DNA of 18,267 bases from Agrocybe praecox (lineage: Eukaryota; Basidiomycota; Agaricomycetes; Agaricales; Agrocybaceae). Under the pieces are notes generated by a model. That model made no database searches. It had not been told where the DNA came from and saw only the letters and a list, made by a program, of their open reading frames with translations. Where the stretch lies: contig CAXHKQ010000349.1 in NCBI GenBank assembly GCA_964017145.1, positions 1-18,267 of the forward strand. The letters run 5' to 3'. This document shows, in pieces, positions 7,590 through 14,461 of this stretch (position 1 is its first letter; the number at the start of each line of letters is the position of its first letter). Position numbers and translations under genes: made by a program.

Positions 7590-8425
7590 GAGGGTGACGG
7601 AGTCGAAAGCAAAGACGCGAGCCATTCTGCTCTCGTCTTCGCTTGCTTGTCATCGTCACCCTCGCCGTTGCTCGCTCGTTGATGGGGGTACTACCAGGTG
7701 TCGTCGTCGTGTCGTCCTCCCTACCCCTCAACCTTCCGTCACGTTCGTACCCTTCTGCTCGCCCCTCGCACTAACGCATCTCCCGCTCGCATATCCCACG
7801 CCGTTGGCGTATCGCCTTGCCACGTCGCCATAGTCATCGTCCTCGTCGTTTGGCGTCGTGGTCGTCAAGCCACTGCCCATATCCCTGTTGTCAGGGGAGG
7901 GGCAGGTGGGCACCAGCGCCAGCGCCGTCGTCGTTGTGCTGGTCGACCAATGCATCACCCACATCCCTATCTAGAGGGGAGGGGCTGGTGCGCGCCGGCT
8001 TCGTCGTCGTGCTGGTCGAGGCACTGCCCACATCCCTGTTGTAAGGGGAGGGGCTGGTTGCCGTCGTCGTAGCTATCGTTGTCGGGGTGGTGGTGACGGT
8101 GACGGTGACGGTGAGAGGGCCTGTGTGGTCGGTGGTCGTGTGGTCGGTGGTGGTGGGTTCGTCGTTCGTCGTTCGTCGTTCATCTCGTTTGTGTGAGTTC
8201 GTTGTCGTCATATACAACGACGACAACGACGTGTTGCATCACCCGCATCCCTGCAAAGAGGGGAGGGGCTGGGATGCGTGTTGTTGTTGGCGCCGGGGAA
8301 CCGAGATGGTGTGTGATGAAGAAGAAATCAACCATCAATGGTTGATTTCTTCCAAATCCGGCAGGTTTCCACGCCAGCCCGGTCTATAACCGGGGCGAGC
8401 TCATCGTCGTGCTCGACGATGACAA
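7590..8425 (+). repeat. GC-rich inner block, left arm of foldback element
   Basis: Begins with an imperfect hairpin (7590-7622 with 7629-7663). It then carries four direct copies of the ~36-bp module at 7871, 7953, 8022 and 8237, GTC/CGT trinucleotide runs, a GGTGAC run (8088-8114), a GTTCGTC run (8157-8181), a perfect 10-bp hairpin (8200-8228) and a 14-bp hairpin (8321-8352). Open frames across it are Arg/Ser-rich low-complexity strings on all frames. I consider it non-coding. Confidence 0.75.
7871..8272 (+). repeat. Four direct copies of a ~36-bp module (left)
   Basis: Copies at 7871-7905, 7953-7989, 8022-8057 and 8237-8272. The pattern is CCCACATCCCTG, five variable bases, AGGGGAGGGGCTGG. 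TCCCT and AGGGGA can pair, so each module is a small hairpin with a variable loop. Confidence 0.82.
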
Positions 8426-8429
8426 GCGA

Positions 8430-8890
8430 AAATAGCACTTTTAAATAGCAGTAAAATTATAGAAAATATCAAAATAATATAAGAAGCTAATTTATGTCAA
8501 AAAAATGAATAGTCTCATATGTTTTCCATGAAAAATATCGAAAATCATAATTTATATGGCAAGCGTGCTGATTTCGGGTCAACAGCTGAAGAAATTACTT
8601 CGTATTCTCGATGAATACTTAGGAATATTTTTATATTTAGGCACTATATAACATGTGTAGACTATATAAGCTAAAATACCACTAAATTTAGCCACCAGAA
8701 ATTTTTATGAGGATGCTATTTATCAACAGACGAAAAATACGTCGAGTTGGAAGGAAAGCACATGTACTTTTCATACCAGTGGGCATTAAAAGCAAATTAT
8801 TTGTATGTCCTTCATTTTTTTTTGGCCAAAGCTTATTTATTGACTATACAAACATATTATACTATGTATTTTAATCTTACTATTCCCAGT
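8430..8890. other. AT-rich centre of foldback element, no gene seen
   Basis: About 460 bp, very AT-rich, lying between the two GC-rich blocks. Weak inverted similarity continues across it. There is no coding signal and no transposase. Confidence 0.65.
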
Positions 8891-10130
8891 AACCTCGTCA
8901 TCGTCGAGCACAACGAGGAGCTCGAACCGGCTATGAGCCGGACCGGCGTGGAAAAGGCCCGATTTGGACAGAAATGAACCAACGCGCGTTCATTTCTTCC
9001 TTATCACCGCCCATCACCACGCCGGCACTCTGCACCTAGCCCCTCCCCTCAGTCCAGGGATGTGGGCAGTGCCTGGTACGGTGTAGGGCACGCCTCTTTG
9101 CTCACACATGCGAACAACAACGATCGACCGACCGATGAAGCCGACGGATGGACAAGGATGGACCAGGCGGAGAACATGCTGGGCCGTGAGGGGACGAGGC
9201 GCGAGAACGAGGCTGATCTCGTTCTTGTTGCTGACTCCAGCTCTCCGTGTGCAGGTGCAGGGGCATGAGGGAACGACGTGCGAGAATGAGATCCACTCTC
9301 GTTCTCGTTGTTGACTCTCCCTCTTACTGTGCAACGGACCACCCCCATCACCGTGCCAATGCCTTGCACCTAGCCCCTCCCCTCTCGCCAGGGATGTGAG
9401 CGGTGCTTACTCACGACACCGCCTTGTCCCTCCCCAGGCTATACCGATATCGACGTGCCAAGACGGCGTGGACGACGGCGTGGGATACGGCAGAGCGTCG
9501 AGGGATGTGTGTGTGCGAGGAGCAAGGACGAAGGTGCTAACAGGAGGAAGGGTTGAGCGGGTGTGTAGGGCCTAACAGGTGCGTAGGTACAAGTAAGCAG
9601 GTGGGTGGGTATGAGCGAGAGGGTACGAGTGAGCGCGTACGAGCGCGAGGGTAAGACTGAGCGCGTACGAGCGTTCCCGTTGCTGACCCTCCCTCCTGCA
9701 CTGGCCCACCACGTCTAACCCCTCCCCTCGATGCAGGGATGTGGGTGGTCCTCACCCCGTACGACGACGATGCCAACAACGGCACCTGGCCCCTCGCCTC
9801 GATGCAGGGATGTGGGCGGTGGTCACCGCTGCCATCGACGACGACACAAGCTTGCCCCTCCCCCTCGCGATGGATGTGGACAGTGTCTGGGACGACGCCA
9901 ACGACACTGAGGTACGAGCGGGTGGGTGGGTACGTGAGTCACAACCCCAACACCCTCACCCAACAGTAACGACAACGGCGAGGGAGGCCAAGTACGAGAC
10001 CGGGGGGAACGCGAGCAGGGAGGGACAGGCTGGAGGTTAAGTACGAATGGGTACAAGCGGGGAAGGATGAGCGGCTGGGTGGGTACGAGGGGGAAGATGA
10101 CGAGACGAGAACCATTGGGTTCTCGTCTCC
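8890..10130 (-). repeat. GC-rich inner block, right arm of foldback element
   Basis: An inverted, diverged counterpart of 7590-8425. The innermost ~110 bp (8890-8998) matches 8320-8425 in reverse complement. It has five inverted module copies (9035, 9369, 9716, 9785, 9851), GTACGAG word repeats (about 9590-9670, 10040-10095), a 9-bp hairpin (8971-8996) and a perfect 12-bp hairpin (10102-10129). Longer than the left block by several hundred bp through repeat expansion. Non-coding by the same reasoning. Confidence 0.73.
9035..9885 (-). repeat. Five inverted copies of the ~36-bp module (right)
   Basis: Copies at about 9035-9071, 9369-9406, 9716-9753, 9785-9822 and 9851-9885, all in the opposite orientation to the left set. 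The last is the most degenerate. Cores read on the minus strand are GACTG, GCGAG, CATCG, CATCG and a shorter GCG. Confidence 0.8.
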
Positions 10131-10324
10131 TCATTTACCTTCCTTGCTTCCTCTCTCTTGACCTTTGTCCCTTCCTCTTGCTCTATATATTATTATCTTA
10201 ATGTATTGTATTGTACAAAATAAATGAATTTCCATATATTTTTGAAAGATTTACCAAAATGGAAATAAGTGCCGAATAGGGAAACACCGCCTAAAACATA
10301 TGCTAACAGGTCGTTTTTTTGGTA

Positions 10325-10947
10325 CCTAATCTAATATAGGCCTAGAATACATGTAGGCAAAATAAATATAGGATGAAAAATCATAATAATATAAATAAAA
10401 ATAGTGCAACGCCCGAAATTGTCAAAAAGTGCTAAAAATAACACGTCATCCGGTTTTATGTTTTGCAATCCATCCTGTCCCGCCCTCTTTTGATGGCGCA
10501 AAGTGCCCCAAAAATCAAAACATATCCCTACATTATATCTGGGCTTTTTCCGCGCCCCGAACGATGCCCGACGCAGTGCAGGAGCCCAATTACAGCGTCG
10601 GGCACTTCGGGGACACTGTTTCCTGCATCCGTCTATAAATAACACGTCATCCGGATGTATGTTTTCCAATCCATCCCGTGCCGTCCCTTTTTAGGTGTGC
10701 AAAGGGTGCCAAAAAATCACAATATATATATAGAACATATATCTGACATATCACAACAAAAAACATAACCACTACACCTGCAGCATCTAATTACTGTCCG
10801 AAAACATCAAAAACAGCAATGTTTATCAATGTTTGGCAAGACCAACTGCTCTCTGCCTATAGCACACTTTATGCATAATTACCAGGGTGGGCAGTTGCCC
10901 ATCCTGATGTATCACGAAAAGTCCAAACTGCCATGATTGATACATCA
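10325..10947 (-). repeat. Outer inverted arm, right, of foldback element
   Basis: Reverse complement of 6813-7437, nearly identical in the outer ~450 bp. It contains the same subterminal units, GC stem-loop and terminal hairpin. Both arms carry one short shared open frame, explained by the repeat itself. Confidence 0.9.
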
Positions 10948-10950
10948 GGT

Positions 10951-10959
10951 TGGCTGCTA
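10951..10959. repeat. Probable 9-bp target duplication, right, of foldback element
   Basis: TGGCTGCTA, 8 of 9 with 6801-6809. Confidence 0.55.
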
Positions 10960-11598
10960 TGGGTGCTCCACTGTATCCGTATCATAATCGTGCCGTGCTC
11001 AAAACCTTCGTAGGAGCGGTATGCCAAACAGCAAAGACCAAGCACCACCACTGTTAAACACCTCGAACGTTGACACTACCTCCACGAAGCTGCTATCAGA
11101 TCCCAACCGCACACCCCCCTTCCAGATGCCTAATGATGGAATCAGCCGTCCATCTGCCATGCACATTTGCTTATGCGAGGGAACCAACGGGCAGAGACGA
11201 CCAGCCATGTCCTGGAAGCTTGTCGAATCGATTGCATTGATCATTGCTCCATCATCGAATACCCCTTGAATGTAGACCAAACCACCACCCTTACCAACCA
11301 ATCCCACCTGCTGGACGAACGGGACGTCAACATCCTCTGCTGCAGGCTTCACACCAATACGATAAACGTCAACAACAGGCAATATATTAGTGCTGGGCAT
11401 GTACTGGTTTTGCCCGAAAAGTACATCATGTATTGTATTGCCCTGTGTCGAAGGTACTGATGGTGCTAGCGTGTCCCTGAGCAGCACCCTTTCATCCCCA
11501 TGCCCAGGGACCCTTACCCCTCTACCCTCCTTCAAAAAATGGGTCGCTAGCTCACCATCCCCTACGCTGACGACCCTTCGACGTTTCCCTGCTCGCAT
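10960..11598 (-). pseudogene. pol: Gypsy pol N-terminus: aspartic protease
   Basis: The minus-strand frame from 11598 runs 199 codons to a TGA at about 10999; related sequence then continues in another frame to the foldback insertion. The active-site motif is FDDGAMINAID (D-D-G-A at ~115-118). The C-terminal protease signature EVFNSGGAWSLLFGIPLL lies at ~175-196. The frame overlaps the gag 3' end by about 37 nt in the -1 frame, and GKRRR at the pol start is what -1 slippage at GGGAAAC would yield. The region after RRF is out of frame, so pol is broken here as well. In the living element this protease would process the Gag-Pol polyprotein. Confidence 0.87.
11541..11589 (-). promoter_or_regulatory. 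Candidate -1 ribosomal frameshift signal at gag/pol overlap
   Basis: On the minus strand the heptamer GGGAAAC (11589-11583) sits in the gag frame as G GGA AAC, matching the X XXY YYZ rule. A 6-nt spacer GTCGAA follows. Then comes a stem GGGTCGTCAGC (11576-11566) pairing with GCTAGCGACCC (11551-11541), 11 positions with one G-U and one mismatch and a 14-nt loop. The gag stop TAG (11564-11562) lies in the loop. Slippage gives GGG AAA CGT, the frame used by pol. Confidence 0.75.
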
Positions 11599-11803
11599 TG
11601 CTGCTTCAGATATTCCGCAATGATGTATGCATGATAGTCCTCCTTGTCAACGCTTGTCCAGTTCCCTGATTCATCCACCCAGTTCACTGCCACGTCACCA
11701 TTCACTGCACTTGCCTCACCCGTGCGACGCTTAATGGAAGCCGCAATCGAGCGCCATTTTTCTTCCAGCAGCGGAATGCGGACTGCTGATGTGCAATCCC
11801 CAC
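11562..11803 (-). pseudogene. gag: Gypsy gag C-terminal segment after the zinc knuckle
   Basis: Reads from the second half of the zinc knuckle (GHRSGDC) through KWRSIAASIKRRTGE and YIIAEYLKQQCEQGN to TAG at 11564-11562. The frame is open throughout. The first half of the knuckle (CWKCGRLGH) lies at about 12717-12745 on the far side of LINE copy 3. Together they make C-x2-C-x4-H-x4-C, the nucleic-acid-binding motif of retroelement gag. Confidence 0.85.
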
Positions 11804-11817
11804 TTCTGTGTCCAAGC
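11804..11817. repeat. Target-site duplication, left, of LINE copy 3
   Basis: TTCTGTGTCCAAGC, identical to 12703-12716 on the other side of the LINE. The duplicated bases encode part of the gag zinc knuckle. Confidence 0.92.
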
Positions 11818-11964
11818 TTTTTTTTTATTTTTTATTTTTTTTTATTTTTTTTAAATCAAAGGACCGAAGTCCCACTTGTATTCTGGTGCGCGATTGCAGT
11901 CCGGTCCCTACATTACATACAGAAGCATGCTAAGCAAGATTTAATACTACGCTACGTCTGCGAG

Positions 11965-12044
11965 GGCAGGCATAGGCCCGCCAAGATGGCAGACCGCTGT
12001 TAGGCGGTCAGAATGTTGCTGGTTCGGTGGCGCTTGCGCCATTG
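11965..12044 (-). ncRNA. Three stem-loops in LINE 3' UTR, copy 3
   Basis: On the minus strand: SL1 12044-12025 (core TGGCGC, AA, GCGCCA; two outer pairs lost), SL2 12009-11992 (GACCGC...GCGGTC) and SL3 11982-11965 (GGCGGGC, CTAT, GCCTGCC with G-U). Order and spacing match copies 1 and 2. Confidence 0.68.
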
Positions 12045-12402
12045 CAAGCAATTAAGCAATGTGGCCGGGCATCGAGCCCAACCCACAGTCCACACCCCGC
12101 CCAGCCCACAGTCCATACCCCACCCAGTCCGCAGTCCCCTCATGTTCCAAGTCGCATCGCCACTTCCGCTTAGCCCGGGTGCCCCTGAAGGGTCGAGCCG
12201 AAGCCCACAAACCAAGGTACCCACTGAAGGGCCCCGAACGCCCCCACGGGGTCAGGACAAATCCCACAAGTCCGAGTACTGAGGCGCGCGCCATTGTAAT
12301 GGCAAAGAGTCCGAAGTCCGAGCGGAGCACGTCCTGCAGTCTAAGAAGAACATGTCCCGCAAGCTGAACCATAGCCCAACCTGCTTATCCAACCCCTGCT
12401 GG

Positions 12403-12702
12403 TCACCTGAACGCAAATGCCGAGTCATTTTCATCCAGGAATTTGATCAGATGCACCAGGAGTTCCGGTGACCGACCATCATGCTTGTGCGTATGTTTCG
12501 TACACACTTGCAATATATGTGCGCATGTCTGTAGGTGGTGGCCACATTCGCATGCATGAGGTTCTTGAATGTTGAAGCGCTCGTAATAAGCACCAATGGG
12601 AGCGTGATTGAGGATGCATCTATTCATCCTCGCGACGAGCGTTACCAGCTCACCTTTCACTTCGTGGAGACAAGTGCCTTCATTAAGGTACGTCGGCTTG
12701 AG
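12403..12702 (-). pseudogene. LINE ORF C-terminal fragment, copy 3
   Basis: About 100 codons: TYLNEGTCLHEVKGELV, NHAPIGAYYERFN, then the zinc motif CECG-x7-H-x4-C, ending FAFR at TGA (12405-12403). Copies 1 and 2 have CGA at this place and continue to a later TAA, so this TGA is a CGA-to-TGA change. It lacks RT and everything upstream. Non-functional fragment. Confidence 0.8.
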
Positions 12703-12793
12703 TTCTGTGTCCAAGCCGGCCACATTTCCAGCACTCTCCACTCATCACAGGTGCACTTCCGGGGGTTAGAGGGTACGGACGGAGCTCGTTAGG
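12703..12793 (-). pseudogene. gag: Gypsy gag segment with first half of the CCHC knuckle
   Basis: Minus-strand reading gives NELRPYPLTPGSAPVMSGE and then CWKCGRLGH. It sits between the tRNA-bearing insert (12794-13077) and LINE copy 3. The 14-bp duplication of LINE copy 3 at 12703-12716 lies inside the knuckle. Gag reading resumes upstream at 13078. Confidence 0.83.
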
Positions 12794-13077
12794 TGACTGC
12801 CCTGGGTTTGTTGGATTATGTAATCTGCCACTCGTGAGAAATTATCATGAAAACTCACATTTGGGAGTTGCTGAGTCATCATTGGTTGGTCAGCCTGTTG
12901 GCGTGACATTTGAGAACTGTGGTTCTATTGTGGATGACTAGTAACTCAATTGAGTGGGGATTACATTAATACCATATAGTGGATTGACCCTATAAGACCT
13001 GATAGCTCAGTGGTTAGAGCGTCTGGTATATGTCCAGTGGGCCTGGGTTCAATCCCCAGTCTGGTCACTTCTTTTAA
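12794..13077 (+). mobile_element. 284-bp insert in gag carrying a tRNA-like sequence
   Basis: Gag reading is lost between about 12794 and 13077 and resumes on both sides. TAGG flanks both ends (12790-12793, 13078-13081), a possible short target duplication. The ends GTGACTGCCCTGGG and, inverted, GTGACCAGACTGGGG are similar and may be imperfect inverted termini. The right third is a tRNA-like cloverleaf followed by TTTT. It could be a small tRNA-derived element (SINE-like) or another short insertion. The class is unresolved. Confidence 0.55.
12996..13067 (+). tRNA. tRNA-like sequence (pseudo-tRNA or SINE head)
   Basis: It folds as a 72-nt cloverleaf. Acceptor GACCTGA/TCTGGTC has one T-T mismatch; D arm GCTC-AGTGGTTA-GAGC and T arm CTGGG-TTCAATC-CCCAG are perfect. 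The anticodon arm is TCTGG-TATATGT-CCAGT, with four of five pairs. A box (TAGCTCAGTGGTTAGAG) and B box (GGTTCAATCCC) are good. Position 33 is A, not the near-universal U, so a working decoding tRNA is unlikely. TTTT at 13072-13075 could end Pol III transcription. No CCA is encoded. Confidence 0.55.
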
Positions 13078-14197
13078 TAGGGTTGGTTGCACTCCAATGT
13101 GCGACTTGAGCCTTGTATGCTGCAACGCCGGCTGGTGTGTTAGGATGGATGGGCAATGCAAGACGCAGAACATCTGCCAACCTATCCGTGTCAGGTCGAA
13201 AGGAGCGCTGTGGCTGTTGAGTTGTCGGGCTTGCTGTTGTCTGCCCCCCAAGGGGTGGGGTGCCGGTCCGTTGTTGGGTGCTGAACCTTGGTGCCTGGGC
13301 TGGTGTAGAGATTGACACCGCAGCCATAGCGTCCCGTAATCCTCATACCGTGGTCGAACGTTGCTGATGCAGTACAGCATCATACAACAGGCGCTGTTCC
13401 TGCGCAAGCTCCAATGCCTCCTCCAGTTCCGCAATAGGGATACCTCGCACAGCGTCGCAGAAGTCAGTCCATGAGGTGTGTTTCACGCCCACCAGCTGTC
13501 GCAGCGCCCATGGCATTGACTTACGAGCTACAGGGATGAGCAGCCCACTGTTGTCTTTCAAAGACTTCGCTAGCCTTTCTAGCTTGTTCGCCCATACGAC
13601 ATGCGAAAATTCCCCAGTGCCATCCACCCCAACCCTCTTCCCTAACATGTCCTCCTTCAACACCAGAGCGACCAAGGCTGCATGCTTCTCCTCCGCTGTC
13701 TTTGCCGTCACCGTCTTGGGAGGCCACTGTATGTCAAATGCCACACACAAGGCCACCCAGGTCAACTTCTCTTTCACTGCCAATCTGTCCCACCATTCCT
13801 TGGCCGAACCCTCCGCACTCAACCACAACTCAAGGCTCCTCACTTTCGATGCATTGTCAAACCCTCCTCGAGCAAGGAAGCCACGCTCAACACTGTTGAT
13901 AAAATCCTGTGGATTGACAGTGTCATCGTCGCCATTGAAGGGCTGAGGCCCATACTTCCCATCGGACATGACAAAATACGTAGGTGTCGGGTTAACCGTG
14001 GGCACGACTGCAGGTGGCATGGACAATACAGATGCGGGGGGAGATGATAAGACTGAAGGTGTTGCAAACTCAGCCGTGTCGTCGAGGAAGCTGGCGTCAC
14101 TAGAGCCTGGCGGAATGACCAGGTTGAAGGGAATGGGCTTGAGGGTTTGACCGTCAGGACCACGAGCACGAAGTTGCGGAGCAATTTTTCCGATCGC
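13078..14197 (-). pseudogene. gag: Gypsy gag, main part
   Basis: A minus-strand open frame beginning after a TAG at 14200-14198, with the first ATG at 14020-14018. An intron acceptor-like TTTTAG precedes the open frame, so the true start is uncertain. Features: a Pro/Ser-rich N-terminal region, FNGDDDTVNPQDFINSVERG, WLSAEGSAKEWWDRL (the capsid-type segment typical of gypsy gag), a Glu/Leu/Gln-rich helix near 13400, one TGA at 13345-13343, then PNTPAGVAAYKAQVAHWSA near 13100. Gag would form the particle and package RNA. The single TGA (probably CGA) and two later insertions inactivate it. Confidence 0.87.
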
Positions 14198-14323
14198 CTA
14201 AAACTTCCTGTAAAATTTGAAAAACTGCCAAAACGCCCAAAACCGTTCTATACCCAAATCACGCAACACGCGAACACGCAAGACACGCAGAGACACGCAA
14301 CACGCAATAAGGAAAAGAGTCAA

Positions 14324-14341
14324 ATCGCACTGTTGTCACCA
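14324..14341 (-). other. Candidate tRNA primer-binding site
   Basis: On the plus strand the sequence CAAATCGCACTGTTGTCACCA reads like the 3' end of a tRNA: T-loop CAAAT, 5-nt T stem, 7-nt acceptor, discriminator A, CCA. On the minus strand it begins TGGTGACAAC, as a primer-binding site should, and it lies about 130 nt upstream of the open gag frame. The tRNA identity was not determined. Confidence 0.45.
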
Positions 14342-14461
14342 GATAGAGCCGGCGACGATGGGATGGTAGTGGTTTGGGTGCAAGAAGGATGTCTATAGTG
14401 ATTGAGGGAGCGGAGGTGAAGTACAGGCGGATCATGTATCTAATCTAATCTAATCTATGCA
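14342..14461. other. Gypsy 5' end / junction region, no gene seen
   Basis: If the primer-binding site is right, an LTR should follow here on the minus strand, but no clear LTR end is visible and no second LTR exists in the window. A CTAATCTAATCTAAT run (14438-14456) lies just before the next gene. The gypsy 5' LTR is probably truncated here. Confidence 0.4.

Larger units (their letters stand above)
6810..10953. mobile_element. Foldback / long-TIR element, ~4.1 kb, no transposase seen
   Basis: Terminal inverted identity starts at 6813 and 10947 (TGATGTATCAATCATGGCAG both ways). It is nearly perfect for the first ~450-500 bp, then decays inward. Beyond that, GC-rich blocks (about 7590-8425 and 8890-10130) are still recognisably inverted copies, and an AT-rich centre (8430-8890) closes the palindrome. 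No transposase motif appears on either strand. The insertion splits gypsy pol and is flanked by a likely 9-bp duplication. It may be a non-autonomous Mutator-like or foldback element; the superfamily is not proven. Confidence 0.85.
11818..12702 (-). mobile_element. LINE copy 3, 5'-truncated, 885 bp
   Basis: A minus-strand LINE with its poly-A seen as the T-rich tract 11818-11852 and its 5' truncation at 12702. It is bordered by perfect 14-bp duplications and inserted inside the gag zinc knuckle. Coding remnant 12702-12403, 3' UTR with three stem-loops 11965-12044. The third member of the same family in this window. Confidence 0.93.
3462..14341 (-). mobile_element. Ty3/gypsy retrotransposon, degenerate, multiply interrupted
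   Basis: Read on the minus strand: primer-binding site (~14341), gag with CCHC knuckle, -1 frameshift signal, aspartic protease, linker, reverse transcriptase to the start of the RNase H connection. Integrase, the rest of RNase H and the 3' LTR are missing beyond 3462, where LINE copy 1 and arm B begin. No convincing 5' LTR is seen beyond 14342. Insertions lie at 4428-5517, 5678-6114, 6810-10953, 11818-12702 and 12794-13077, each joined to resumed gypsy sequence. The gag-protease-RT order with RT after protease is the Ty3/gypsy layout as far as it can be seen. Frameshifts and nonsense codons make it non-autonomous. Confidence 0.9.

Noticed and set aside
7594..9370. Possible Arg/Ser-rich proteins in the GC-rich foldback blocks
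   Set aside because: Low-complexity strings open on several frames at once, built from trinucleotide runs and the 36-bp modules. No domain seen.
7871..9885. CRISPR-like reading of the 36-bp modules
   Set aside because: The variable part is only about 5 nt and lies inside the module, spacing is irregular, and orientation flips at the centre.
6813..10947. Starship or Helitron origin of the large insertion
   Set aside because: No tyrosine recombinase or Rep/helicase motif, and long inverted ends argue against both classes.
12996..13067. A working host tRNA gene
   Set aside because: U33 is replaced by A, the acceptor and anticodon stems each have a mismatch, and it lies in an insertion within a dead element. 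Kept only as tRNA-like.
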